From positions 209,690,941 to 209,754,940 of the forward strand of contig CM042684.1 in assembly GCA_023614405.1 (NCBI GenBank): DNA of 64,000 nt, written 5' to 3'. The translations under genes and the position numbers were made by a program. The DNA is from Avena insularis. Taxonomy: Eukaryota > Streptophyta > Magnoliopsida > Poales > Poaceae. How positions within the stretch are numbered: the stretch's first letter is position 1; each line of letters begins with the position of its first letter. The notes beneath the pieces were generated by a model. That model saw only the letters and a program-made list of their open reading frames with translations, searched no databases and had not been told where the DNA came from. Positions 21,617 to 34,060 of the stretch are shown one piece after another.

Positions 21617-24553
21617 CTAGTTTACAATAGGCAGGAACCTAACACCAATGGAATCTCGGTGTTGTTCATGCTTTTCTAGATGGAGAGCTTTCGTCAAAGA
21701 ATCTGCCACATTCAGTTCCGTATCTACTTTGCAAATCTTGACTTCACCTTCGTCAACGATCTGTCGGATGACGTGAAATCTAAGCTTGATGTGTTTGGCT
21801 GTGGAATGAGTTCTTGGTTCCCTTGCGTTTGCAATAGCTCCCGTGTTATCACAATAGATCGTCACGGGGTCTTGCGCATTGGGAAAAACTCCTAGTTCGA
21901 TGACGAAATTCCTTAGCCAAACAGCTTCATTTCATTTGCATCATATGACAATGTATTGAACTCCATTGAAGACTGTGCCACCACCGGCTGCTTCTTGCTC
22001 TTCCAGCTTACCGCCCCACCATTCACCAAGAAAACAAATCCTGTTTGAGACTTCGAGTCATCATGATCTTAATTCTAGCTCGCATCTACGTAACCTGTTA
22101 CGTTTAGAGCTTCATCATTTCCTCCATAGATTAGGAACATATCCTTTGTTCTTCTCAAATACTTTAGGATATTTTTCACAGCTGTCCAGTGATCTGGTCC
22201 TGGATTACTCTGATATCGGCTCGTCAAACTAAGAGCCAATGCCACACCAGGTCGTGTACTAAGCATTGCATACATGATAGATCCTATGGCTGAAGCATAG
22301 GGGATGTAAGGCATCTTCTCTATCATCGTCCGTTACAGGACATTGAGTCATACTCATTTTGCAATTCTTCATCATAGGTGTAAAACCCCTCTTGGTGTTT
22401 TCCATTTTGAACCTCTTCAAAATCTTATCTATGTAAGTACTCTGACTCAATGCTATTAGGTGCCTTGATCTATCTCTATAGATCTTGATTCCTAATATGT
22501 ATGCGGCTTCACCTAGATCCTTCACGGAAAATTGGTTGCTCAAATATGCTTTCACACTTTTCATAAGATCCACATCGTTTCCCATGAGTAATATGTCATC
22601 CACATATACTACTAAGAAAATAACTGAGCTCCCACTCGCTTTCTTGTAAACACAGAACTCTTGTTGGTTTTGGACAAATCCAAAACTCTTGATCACTTGA
22701 TCAAAACATTGGTTCCAGCTCCGAGATGCTTGCTTCAACCCATAAATGGACCGTTGGAGCTTGCATACCTTTCCAGCATCCTTAGGATCAACAAAACCTT
22801 CCGGTTGCATCATATACAACTCTTCATCAATGTGACCATTGAGGAATGCGGTCTTGACATCCATCTGCCAAATTTCATAGTCGAAATGTGCAGCAATTGC
22901 TATTAAAATCCTGACGGCCTTAAGAATCACTATGGGAGAGTAAGTCTCGTCATAGTCAACTCCTTGGATTTGTCGAAAACCCTTTGAGACAAGTCGAGCT
23001 TTGTGAATGGTCACATTACCATTCGCATCTGTCTTTTTCTTAAAGATCCATTTATTTTCCATAGCCTTGCGGCCTTCTGGAAGATCCACCAAGGTCCAAA
23101 CTTGGTTTTCATGCATGGATCCTATTTCGGATTTCATGGCTTCCATCCATTTCTCGGAGTCAGCACTATCCATAGCTTCTTTGTAGTTTGCAGGTTCTTC
23201 CTGTTCATCTAGGATGACAGACATCACAAGGCTACTGTACCAATCAGGAGTGGCACGAACCCTTGTAGACATGTGAACCTCAGGAGTCTCGATGTCATTG
23301 TTTTGATCATCATCAATTGGCTCTTCCTCCATGTTGGAGAGTGGTTTCGGAACAGCTTCCGTTGCGCTACTCGGAACTTGGAGAGAAGGGTCAACAATTT
23401 CATCTAACTCAATTTTCCTTCCACTCACTCCTTTTGCAAGAAACTCTTTCTCGAGAAAGGTGTCGTTTCTTGCGACAAACGTTTTGCCTTTGGCTTGGTT
23501 GTAGAAAGTATACCCAGCGGTTTCCCTTGGATATCCCACAAAGATACATTTTTCTGATTTGGATTCGAGTTTGTCAGGCTGCAGTTTCTTGACATAAGCC
23601 TCACAACCCCAAACTTTCAGAAATGACAACTTGGGCTTCTTCCCATACCATATCTCATATGGGGTTGTCTCCACGGATTTGGATGGTGCTCGGTTTAAAA
23701 TAAAAGCGGAGGCCTCTAACGCGTATCCCCAAAAAGACACAGACAAATTAGTTAAAGACATCATGGACCGTACACTATCTAATAGTGTTCGGTTACGGCG
23801 TTCCGACACACCATTACGATGTGGTGTTCCGGCTGGCGTAAGCTGTGGGATAATCCCACAGTCCTTCAAGTGCATGTTAAACTCATAACTCAAATATTCA
23901 CCTCCTCGATCTGATCTAAGGTGCTTGATTTTCTTGTTAAGTTGATTCTCTACCTCTTTCTGAAATTCCTTGAACTTTTCAAAGGTTTCATACTTGTGCT
24001 TTATCAAGTAGATATATCCATATCTGCTTAAGTCGTCAGTAAAGGTAACAAAGTAACAATAACCATTGCGTGTTGAGACACTCATTGCTCCACATACATC
24101 CGTATGTATGATCCCAAGTAGGTCTACAGCTCTCTCCACTATACCGTAGAATGGTGTCCTAGTCATCTTGCCCATGAGGCATGGCTCACATGTATCAAGG
24201 GATTCGAAATCCAATGATCCAAGAAGCCCTTCTGAATGAAGCTTCTTCATGCGTTTTATGCCAATATGACCAAGACGGCAATGCCACATGAACATGGAAT
24301 TATCGTCACTGTGCTTACAATGTTTTGCATCAACACTATGGATGTGTGTATCACAATCAAGATCAAGTAAGAATAAACCATCACGTATAGGAGCATGAAC
24401 ATAGAAAACATCATTCATATAAATTGAACAACCATTTGTTCCTAATTTAAACGAATAACGGTCTTGCAACAAGCAAGACCCACTCACAATATTCATACTC
24501 AGTGCGGGTACATAATAGCATTTATTCAAAACAAACAATAATCCTGATGGCAA
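21617..24553 (-). pseudogene. Copia pol: integrase, reverse transcriptase, RNase H
   Basis: A 764-codon frame (24553-22259) begins within the protease/GAG-pre-integrase part. It holds the zinc-binding segment (WHCRLGHIG...CEPCLMGK), the integrase core (HTDVCG, TFTDDLSRYGY, NGVSERRNR) and most of RT: KWIFKKK, the QMDVKTAFLNG block with the first catalytic aspartate, and VVYVDDILLMG with the YVDD box. Near 22300 the frame shifts into 22326-22075, which ends at YVDAS with a TAG in place of the next codon. RNase H resumes at 21865-21617 (IYCDNTGAIA, ADSLTKAL). Roughly 200 bases of the RNase H between these pieces are not open. Active-site residues survive, but the polyprotein cannot be made whole. 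Confidence 0.88.
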
Positions 24554-25571
24554 ACGCAGATGCAGGGTGCATCGTCACCTCGTCCTTCCTCAGGCGCCTC
24601 CTACTCTGCAGATCCTGCTGAGAGTTACAAATGTGAGCAACAGATCCGGTATCAAATACCCAGGTATTACTCCTGGCGCTCATAAGGAATACATCAATAA
24701 CATGTATATCATATATACCTTTGTCCGGGATGGCTATCTTGCCAGCTCGCTTGTCTTCAAGGTACTTAGGGAAGTTGCATTTCCAGTGCCCGTCCCCTTT
24801 GCAGTAGAAGCACGAAGTGCCGGGCTTAGGGCTAGGCTTGGAAGTCTTTGAGGTGCTAGGAACAAACGTGCCATCCCTCTTAGCCTTTTTACCCTTGCCT
24901 TTCCCCTTTTGCCCCGGTTTCTTAAATTCGGTGGTCTTGTTGACCATCGGCACCATGTGCTCCTTCTTGATTTCAACCTCAGTAGTTTTAAGCATGGCGA
25001 ACACCTCAGCAAGGGTCTTAGTCATCCCTTGCATGTTGTAGTTCATCACAAAACTCTTATAGCTAGGGGGCAGCGAGTGCAGCACCCTATCTATAGCGAG
25101 CTCCTCCAGGATTTTGCAATCCAGGGCGTTTAAGCGCTTAACGTAGCCAGACATTTTGACCACGTGCTCACTAATACTTCCGTGCTCTTCCATTTTAGCA
25201 GAGAAGAAGAGCTCGGAAGCATCATACCTCTCTGCACGAGCCTGTGGAGCAAAGACAGCCTTGAGATCCTCAATGATCTCAAAAGCATTCATCTTCTCAA
25301 AACACTTTTGAAGCTCCGGCTCCATGGCATAGAGAATTCCACTCTAGATGAGGGAGAAATCATCCGCCTTGGACTGCCAGACATACTTTTCATCCTGGGA
25401 GGCGGAATCTGCAGGCTTAGCCGGAAGCTCAGCCTCGATGACATAAGTTAACTTATAGGGGACTAGGAGGATCCTAAGATTGAGGAACCATGCGGTGAAG
25501 TTGGTTCCATCAGTTTTTAGCTTGTCCTTCTCGAGGAAAGTGCTAAGGTTGAAGGTGGGTGGGCGAGACAT
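24522..25571 (-). pseudogene. Copia gag and start of protease
   Basis: One frame from ATG at 25571 with a single in-frame TAG at 25344-25346 splitting it after 75 codons. The gag helices (RAERYDASELFF, EHVVKMSGYVKRLN, LPPSYKSFV) are clear. The zinc knuckle near 24775-24810 reads CFYCKGDGHWKCNF: the fourth ligand, normally cysteine, is phenylalanine, and a neighbouring residue has become cysteine, so the CCHC finger is spoiled. The protease motif WVFDTGSVAHIC follows. About 17 codons of the protease after LRKDEVT are deleted and the frame shifts into the pol frame at about 24550. Confidence 0.85.
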
Positions 25572-26534
25572 CTACAAAGGATTTGCAAAGTATTTAGACT
25601 ATGTTCATAATAATGAGTTCAAGTTTTAACTAAAAGAACTCCCACTTAAACGAACATCCCTCTACTCGTTTAGTGATCACATGATCCCAATCCCCTGCAC
25701 CTCCCCCGATTAAACACAGCCATCAGTGCAGTATCAAGGGTGGACATTTCCTAATGTCGATCACATCAACTATGTGATTCATGCTCGACCTTTCGGTCTC
25801 TTGTATTCTGAGGCCACGTCTCTGTAACGTGCTAGGCTCGCCAGTTCTAACTCGTGTGTATTCGCAGTGCAACATGGCTTACACCCACTGTATGCGAACG
25901 TAGATATGCCTGACACCCAGGCCTGTCACCCTGGATCGCCTCATACCGAAGAACTTTCTTGGTGGTGAACACACAAGGGGAATACGATAACTAGAATACT
26001 ATGAGGGATTATCTTATTATGCTACCGTCTAGTAAGTATACTAGCACAATAAGTAATACTTCAAAAGTAAAGTGTTATGACATGGTTGTAGCTTTATGAT
26101 CATCATCAACAGCCTTAAAGTTTCACAAACTTGTCAATGCCATGTTATAATACTTGCCCCTATCCAATAATGAAGATAGACACCTCTATATTAACTATTG
26201 CATGTTTTACGCGGCTTTAGGGCATTTGAGGAGAACCCCTTCTCACCTACGAATGTCGAGCCACAACATGGATTCAATGATTGCCGTTCTTCTTCCCTTT
26301 TCAGGGCCCTCTAGTGTCAATGCCATATCAACTACTGTAGAGAGACAGACACCCCCCTAAGCCACTTTGATTCGTGGACCAGTCTCGTGAATCACCACGT
26401 GAGGTTGGTTGGGGGCCGCTTCATCAAACAGTGCCGCGATATGAACAATAACACTAAAGAGGGTAGCAACTAGAGAATCAATGCCCACACATTGCTATGT
26501 GTTCTATCCGTACGACATGTCTACCCATAGACCC
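25572..26534. other. Leader of copia element 1
   Basis: About 960 bases between gag and the primer-binding site, read on the minus strand. No coding sequence. This is the untranslated leader, where packaging signals would lie. Confidence 0.6.
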
Positions 26535-26546
26535 GCTCTGATACCA
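26535..26546 (-). promoter_or_regulatory. Primer-binding site of copia element 1
   Basis: GCTCTGATACCA on the + strand, TGGTATCAGAGC on the minus strand, complementary to the 3' end of initiator methionine tRNA. It lies one base from the 5' LTR edge at 26548. Confidence 0.85.
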
Positions 26547-26547
26547 C

Positions 26548-27006
26548 TGTTGGGTTCCGTAGCAGAAAACAAAAAATTTCTATCTACTCGAACACTAATA
26601 CCAGGATCTATACTATGTAGACATAAGTAACGGATAAGGAATACAATATTCATACCTTTGCAGAGAGAGGCACGCCTTACGTAGGAAGGCATATATTGAT
26701 GAAGACGAGCAGCACCCCAAGTGTGGTGCCTCTGAAGTTCGTCACACGTCCGGTGTAGGGGACATCAACCAGGCTCCGATCCAGCCGAGCAGCGGAAGTA
26801 GATGCCGGATCGCTGATCACATGACAGTAGTGTGAAGGTGGAGAACTCAACCACAAGGTCCTCCCCAATATTACGAGGAAGTTCTTAGCAAATGAGAGAG
26901 AGCGAGAATGAGAGGAAATGGGTGATTTCCAAGGGGGAGGGGGGACCCCTTTATATAGTGGGAGGGGGGAGCACCACCCAGGGGCCAGGCGGTGTGGGAC
27001 TAATCC
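26548..27006 (-). mobile_element. 5' LTR of copia element 1, truncated
   Basis: Matches the first 460 bases of 19945-21585 and keeps its minus-strand TATA box (26950-26957). Cut off after GGGACTAATCC by the start of element 2. In the intact LTR the sequence continues CACACCCGCC (20391 onward). That continuation is nowhere right of element 2, so about 1.18 kb of this LTR has been lost. Confidence 0.88.
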
Positions 27007-28692
27007 TGTTGGGTCTGCAGCATAGAAAACAAAAAAATTCCTACGGTGTGAACTACATGCCAAGATCTATCTACTAGGTACAAAGCAACGGGTGGACATA
27101 CATCCATGGAGAACTTACCCTCGAAGACAACGAGCTTTGTTAACGAGTAGGAACTCGTGGTTGATGTAGTCGTACACTTGCCGATCTCAAGATCGTGATG
27201 AAGTCCAGCAGGTCCATCAGATCCAGCTCCAGCACCACCAAGTCCAGCACCGTAAAGCAGCGGTGCATCCGTGATCGCACACACGTCCGGTACCCCGACA
27301 ACCTCCATCCCTCGCTCCAGCAAAGTAGCGGAAGCAGCAACTCCTTTCCAGATAAAGCCACCAGGAACATGTATCTCGCTAATCCGAGACCATGGGGGAA
27401 TAATACTAGAGGGTGAGAGAGATCCTTCACAAGGAGGTGTGTGTGAGAAGTGAGGAGGGGTGGACTTTTATAGGAGGAGGGGGCTGCCCCTCCTTCATGG
27501 CCGGCGCATGGAGGGGGTGACCCTTCACCTCCTCCATTCATGTGGTGGTAATCCCTCCACATTAAAATGCCCCTTCACATTCTCTTTTAAAGTCTCCACT
27601 TTAAATGCATTAAATTTCTCCAAATTTAATGCTCTCTCATTTAATAAAACTCTTTTATTATTTTTATTCAGAATTTTTTTAATTACTTTAATTAACAAAC
27701 ATTCACATAAAACCCCCTGCAACATTTCAATATTACATGCAGAACCAATTTCAGCAATTTCACCCGAAACAGTTTCGGTGTCTATTGAAATAATTCCAGC
27801 GCTTTCTTAAATCTTTATCTGAAACATATTTGCTCCAAAGGGTGTCGGTATCCCTTAAGTGTGTCACCCTACGGTTCGCGAATAATGCAGACATGATCGA
27901 GACCCCTCTCCGATCAATAATCAGCAGCGGGACCTAGAGATCCATACTGACTCCTACACATTCAACGATGACTTCTGTGATCGTGAGAACCTTTAACGCT
28001 TGTAACTAAATCCCTTTGTCTCTCGATATATTACATGTCCGAGATTTGATCATCGGTATCTCCATACCTAGTTTGATCTCGTAACCGACATGCACTCTTT
28101 TCTCGTTCCCGTGATATAACATTCTAGTGATCACATCACTTGCTTGCAAGCTATTTCAATGTGATATCACCGAGAGGGCCCAGAGTATATCTATCCGTCA
28201 TCGGGATGGACAAATCCCACTCTTGATCCATGAGCCGCAGCATAACACCTTCGTAGCACTGAACCCACCTTTATAGTCACCCTGTTACGGTGTGACGTTT
28301 GATGTTATCAAGATACTCTTCCGGTGTTAGCAATTAACATGATCTCATGGTCTAAGGATAAAGATTACTTCGTATGATGTTATAGCAATATAAACATAAT
28401 GACTTTGATCTAATGCTATACTTCGGATGAATGTTCATCACATTATTCCACCAATGGTGTGACCTTGTTATTAACAACATCCAATGTCCATGATCAGGAA
28501 ACCTTGATCATCTTGTTAATCAACAAGCTAGTTTATAAGAGAGGCATAACTAGGAACCCTTTTTGTTTATTAAACACACATGTATTGATGTTTCCGATCA
28601 ATACAATTCTAGCATGTAAAATAAACATTTATCATAAACATGGAATAAGATAATAACCATTTTATTATTGCCTCTCGGGCATATTCCCTTCA
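27007..28692 (-). mobile_element. 3' LTR of copia element 2 (1686 bp)
   Basis: TGTTGGGTCTGCAGC at the left, CCCTTCA at the right. A minus-strand TATA-like TATAAAAG (27465-27473) is present. The opening resembles element 1's LTR (shared TGTTGGG...TAGAAAACAAAAAA) but most of it differs, so the two are distinct families or subfamilies. Confidence 0.87.
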
Positions 28693-29511
28693 GTCTCCCA
28701 CTTGCACTAGAGTCAATAATCTAGTTTGAAAAACTTTGTGTATTGAACACCTATGGCTTTCTGGTGTTGCATATACGCTATTGCTAGTGGTTAACATAAT
28801 CTTTGGATCTGACAGTTTCAGGTCCGTGTGTATTTGCATGTCTCTGCGTCTCTACGCATCACTCATTCTCAAATGAGATGGCATTGTATAGATTTGGTCC
28901 TTTGGTGAGACCTTTAGTTTGTTCGGCTCAAATTATGTTGATATTATTGTCACAACAATATATCTTCATAGTATTAGCCCACTTTGAACCACACCTTGTT
29001 TGATAACAAACTACTTAACACAAATGCCCTCCTTTTCTGCTACTATAGCAGTCATATACTTAGCCTTTTGTTGTAGTATCCGTCACAATGTCTCAACTTT
29101 GGAACTCATCCAAATCCATCATGGAACATCCTTTCCATTACATTGTGCCACCCATAGTCTAAATGGAGATAAATTTAATTTGTATCTTGTGACAAAACTA
29201 GTATCAATGTAACACTTTACAATGAACTACCTTTAACTATTTGTCACTTATACATTATATATTCTTAGTTCTTCCAAAGCTCATAAGAATATCTTTACTA
29301 TTGTCCAATGATCATCTTATGAATCATTCTGGTATATGCTCATAACATTTAGAGCATAGGACATTCTGGATATATACATATCATGGTATAATCGATCAAA
29401 ATCTTCATGTGATTTTACTCACCAAGTGTTGAAACACTTGAATTTTGATACAATCCTTTCCATGCAGCAAGAACCTTTCTTGTTGTTTCCATATTGAACC
29501 CTTTCAATATC
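28693..29511 (-). pseudogene. Decayed copia internal sequence, 3' part
   Basis: Polypurine tract, then about 800 bases corresponding by position to RNase H and the end of RT of element 2. No frame longer than about 80 codons and no motif I can read with confidence. Ends at the ATATC target duplication (29507-29511) of the LARD. Confidence 0.55.
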
Positions 29512-32500
29512 TGTAGCATCCCAATTGTCTAACAATTGCAATGCTACTAGCCTAGTATATATAATGGCTACTTCATATATATAATTGTTGCATCATAATT
29601 ATATCATGCTCATGTCATCATGCCACCTTGCATTTGAGCATCATATAAAACCCTTTTTGTTTTGGTTCTTATCTCATATGCATTATTAATTGTATTTTCC
29701 TCTTGATATTGTATTTGGTTCTTGATATATTGTTTAAATGCCCAAGTTGAGTTGGGGGCATATCTTTTATGAACTCCACCACCTTTCTTTCACCACCTTA
29801 TAATTCCACCATCCAACTAAAATATGAGCTTTGCATTTTATTTGAGTTTACCTCTAGCTCATGTGGGTTGGGATGGATCCAATTCTATTCCACATGCTCT
29901 CATCTTAGCATCATGTTGTTTTCACAATATTGAAACACGAGAGCCACATGGCCACTTTTGCATGCCTTGTGAGTGGGACCTTTTTCCTAGCTTCCATATG
30001 TGTGGTTTTGGGGTTATCCTCATGTTGGGGTATTTTCGAGGGCTTATTAAATACCTAGTGGCATATACACACTAGCAAAGCCCCAAATATAATCCAATGT
30101 GATCATCTCCATATGCTCCACATGGAATTCTTTCTAAATTCCTTTGCTTGGGCCTTACTCCAATTTTGGGAATGCATAATAATAATGCCATGTATTAATA
30201 TTGTTTTCACAAGAATCAACATGGCATTACATATTTGCATGGGCCATGCAAGTACCACCTTTTTGCTTGTCTTTTGGGATTCTTATTTGTTTTTGAGTGG
30301 ATCTTCTACAAAACCACATCTCTCTCTCTTTTCTTCATCTCACCCTCCTTTTCCACCTTTGTCCTTGCATGGTCATGTGGTTGATGCCTAAACCCATCAC
30401 CCTAATCACCTAGCTATCACCACCCTACCTCACCTCTCCTCTCTTTACCATCCCCTCTAAACCTAGCTCTAAGCTAAACCCTAAACCTACCCACCCCCTC
30501 TTTCTCTCCTCTCTCTAGCCGAGCCACACCACCATGTCCTACCCTAGCTGGCCCCACCGGCCACCCTCTCTCCCGGGCCACCTCTCCCTGCCCTAGCTAC
30601 CACCCCAAACCCTAACCTAGCTCCAAACCTAGCTCTACCCGAGCCTAGCTCCACCCCTAACCCGAGCCTCTCCCTCTCTTGCTCCTTTCCTCCCTGCCTT
30701 GTGGCCCCCTAGCCCGAGCCTCCCACCTCTCTGGCCGCACCCTACCAGACGCCTCGCCCCTTGCCAAGCACGTGAAGGAGAGGGAAGATAAAGGTGGCCG
30801 AGCCACCTTTACCCCCAACCACTCCCCCACGGCACCACCTCCCTCCCCCGTCCCTATCGACCACCTCCCCTGGCTCTCCTCTGTCCCCCAGATCTACCCC
30901 CGCTGCTCCCCTCTCTCCCTGCCGTCCCTCACCACCGTCTACCCCCCCACCGCCGGCAGAAACCCTCGGCCTCCACCACCCCGTCGCTTCCAGCCGGTGG
31001 CGTCGCGCTCGCTGGTGTCGAGGAAGACCGCAAGCCTCCCCTGCTTCACCTAGTACCCGCCGTCGAGGAGGAGAAGGACCGGAGCCGCAGGACCTCGCGA
31101 CGCCGACCCCGAAACCCTAGCTCGCTCGGTCTCTGCCTCATCGTCGCCCTGCTGCTCGCCGACCCGATCCGCCTGCACCGACGCCCTCCCGGTGAGCCCA
31201 CGATCCCCCCTGACATGGTCCCCTTCGCCGTGCCGCCCTAGATTCGCCGGACCAACCGTCGAGCACCCTCGGTGCACCGACGGGCGCGCGCGTCTGCACG
31301 CTCTCGGCGTCGCGTAAGCCCTATCTAGCCGCGTAACCCCCACCTGACACCAAACCCAGCCTAGCCGCACTGGTTGCACCCTGCAGCGCGCACCCCCGTG
31401 TCCCAGGATCGAACCCCGCGTCGCCCGCGCCGCGCACCGATCGGTCGATCGCGGCAGAGAAGAAAAACAGTGCGGGCGGACGTTTTGCCGATACCCCCTC
31501 CGCCTTTTTGTCTCGCAACCCGCGGTCCAGCCCAGGCCCACCCGTCGGCGTCTGTTACCGCTTTGCAGAAAACCCCCTGGTCTTTTAAAACTCAACCCGC
31601 AGTCCCCCCCCAGAGCCACGTGGTCAGCCCCCTCGCTCATCAAGTGGGCTCATGAGCAGCCAGTCCACATGCATCTCCTTGCTAGCGGCATTGCGGTGTA
31701 AAGCGTTTACGTGCTTGGTATAAAAAGTAATTCTGCGAATCTGTTTTAAATTCAAATCTTTTCTAATTATTTCAAATTCAAATTTAATTACATTTTAAAT
31801 AACTTTTCAAATATTAATCCAAATAATGCAAATAATATATGTTTTCAAATCAGAAAAATGAGAGGATTTCAAATATGCAATCCAAAATATATTTTGAACC
31901 CTTAAAATTCCAAGTTTATTTAAATTACAATAAAATGCCCCTTTTCTTTAATTAATTAATAACTTTTGATTTATAACTCCAAATTTAATAAATGATATGT
32001 CTAAAATGATAAGCTCGTGAGACCTTCCTGTTTACGCATTCCATGGTTTGATTTGAAGCATGCATCATATAAATATATTGTGGACAGCAACTTAATTGTG
32101 AATAAATTGGGGCCAAAACTAAATAAAATGGTTTATTCTTGTGTTCCACACCTCACCCATGCCATGCTACTTATTTGCCATGCAAATTGTGCATCATTCA
32201 TCATGGCATGATTGTTTGCTTGCATTTATTCATATGCTTGTGCTCTTTATTTATGTTGGCCCTTGTTTGTTTGGTTCTTCTTGAATAGGCTGACGGGGAT
32301 ATATCAAGAGAACCAGAGCACTACCAGATCCATTCCTTGCTTCAACTGAGCTGCCAGGCAAGCACTACCACATGCTTGCATACATACAGTACCTATTGCC
32401 TCTATCTTATTCTTGCATCATTGAGTCGCGATTGCATTAAATTGAATCCCAAGTATTGCATAGCCTTTATTTTAAAACCCCACCGAAGCTTGTTCCTCCA

Positions 32501-34060
32501 CCCCATGAGCCATTACTACAGGAGTTGTTTGAGCCATGCGAGTCGTAGAACAGCATGTGTAGGGTATGTGAGTGTCGATGGATAACGAGGTACCTAAACA
32601 ACTTAACGAGTAGTAATGGGATAACTAATGAAAGTGGCATCGGTGAGCCATATTCGCTATTTGGTTTTCAGGCTCACTTGTGTCCGTAAGACCCCGAGTA
32701 CTTGATTCTGTTCCAAGAATATTCGCTATCCACATCCGGAGGCTTATGGACCCCCACAGGCAGCTTGATTCATTCTTATTTCTTGGGGCCACAAACTAGT
32801 TTGAGGATTTATTTACTATCTGTACTTATGCCATGCTTTCTTGCTTTATTTACGATTGTGTGAGGAGCACGCTGTACTGTTTAGGAAGCGGAGTGTTTTG
32901 CGGTGTCGGCAGTCCAGTTTGGGATCTCTTTGCCGTTTACTGACCATTGGCGCAAACCTTGAGTCCATCTCGGTCGCCTAACTCCGTTGGGTAGCTTAAT
33001 GGGGTGGCCCCTGAAATATATCTGAATCCTGTGATTGCTTTGTCGCATTGCCTCGTTGGGTTTTGATTTGGTTTTTCGAGGCATAGCAGTGTGTGTTGCT
33101 ATTTGTGCACCCTGCGGTAAAACTTTCAAAGCCGTGTCGCGGTTATGGACGACTTGGAGCACAGTTTCTCGATCATAGACAAGCCTAACTAAAGTACCGC
33201 TTATAAATTGACTAGACTAGGTACTTGACTAGTAAATAGTGCAATACTCACGGAATGGATAATAAAACTGCCAACGGATGGGGGAATGTTCGTCCGCTTC
33301 CTCGTCGGTAAGCGAGGAGGAGGATGGATCTGTTAAGATTACCTTCATAACTGTTATAACTGTTGTTATTAATTCACGGACATCCGTCTATCTCTGGTTA
33401 GGCGGATGGTTAGCGAGTATCTGTAGAATTGCTAGGGTTTATCGTTTGCTGCAATTGCGTCACCCCAGGTTGTGTCCCCTTTAGAGGCATAAAGACTTCT
33501 TGAGTACCCTAGGGTCTCACACGATAAATTATTGGTTCAGATGAGCAGGTACCCTCGCAAGATGGATCTTTGGGTGGAAGAGAGGCAGACGATGTGGGCA
33601 GCGATCATTCGGTGTAGAGATTCGAGCAGGATCCGTGAGATCTGTGGGCGGGATGTGCTTATTTATGGGGCATCTTATGCCGATTTGCTTCTTATCCGTA
33701 CTCGGATTCTGTCTTCCGCTTCCGCTTGATACTCTGTTGAATGATGTATGAGGAGATATCCTACACTATTATATCTATCTAGGATATTTGGATCTTGCCG
33801 TATGGCGTTGCTATATTTCCTTTCTTTTTAGATGGAATGGCTCTGATGTACTATTGTATGGTGGCTTGCATACATACTCATTTGTGTATGTAGTTGATAC
33901 CTTCGCTTTGCCGATTCGCCGCCGTTCTTGTCCCGATGTTTGGAAATGGTTGGGACGGCGAAAAGGTCTACTGTGAGTGGCATTTGGGCCCCACCGTACT
34001 ATTTCAACCATTTACGAACATCGGGCTTGTACTAGGGCGTAATTCACCGAGGTAGTTACA
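29512..34060 (+). mobile_element. 5' LTR of the LARD (4549 bp)
   Basis: Begins TGTAGCATCCC, ends GGTAGTTACA. Structure: AT-rich first 900 bases, a CT-rich then very GC-rich section (30300-31650), an AT-rich section (31740-32000), then mixed sequence. Short frames in the GC-rich section are not conserved in length between the two LTRs and are not taken as genes. Nearly identical to 36606-41198 apart from many 1-5 base indels. Confidence 0.9.

Larger units (their letters stand above)
19945..27006 (-). mobile_element. Angela/BARE-like Ty1/copia element 1
   Basis: Minus-strand copia element. Right to left: truncated 5' LTR (26548-27006), primer-binding site, gag, protease, integrase, RT, RNase H, polypurine tract, full 3' LTR (19945-21585). 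Domain order PR-INT-RT-RH is that of Ty1/copia. LTR length, the TGTTGGG start and the gag/pol sequence resemble the Angela/BARE-1 clade. The 5' LTR is cut at 27006 by element 2, and its remaining 1.2 kb does not reappear on the other side, so it was deleted along with the right target duplication. Broken by several stops and frameshifts. Confidence 0.85.

Noticed and set aside
22075..24553. A functional copia polyprotein, given the 764-codon frame with intact active-site motifs
   Set aside because: A frameshift near 22300, a stop after YVDAS, a protease deletion and a stop in gag prevent a complete product.
29824..30075. 83-codon frame identical at 36918-37169
   Set aside because: The identity reflects the two LTR copies; the frame lies in AT-rich LTR sequence, lacks a domain and is not kept in the LTR at 55416.
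30472..30490. CCCTAAA-like words resembling plant telomere repeats (also at 37567)
   Set aside because: Only about two units, within a CT-rich part of the LARD LTR and present in both LTRs, so they are part of the element.
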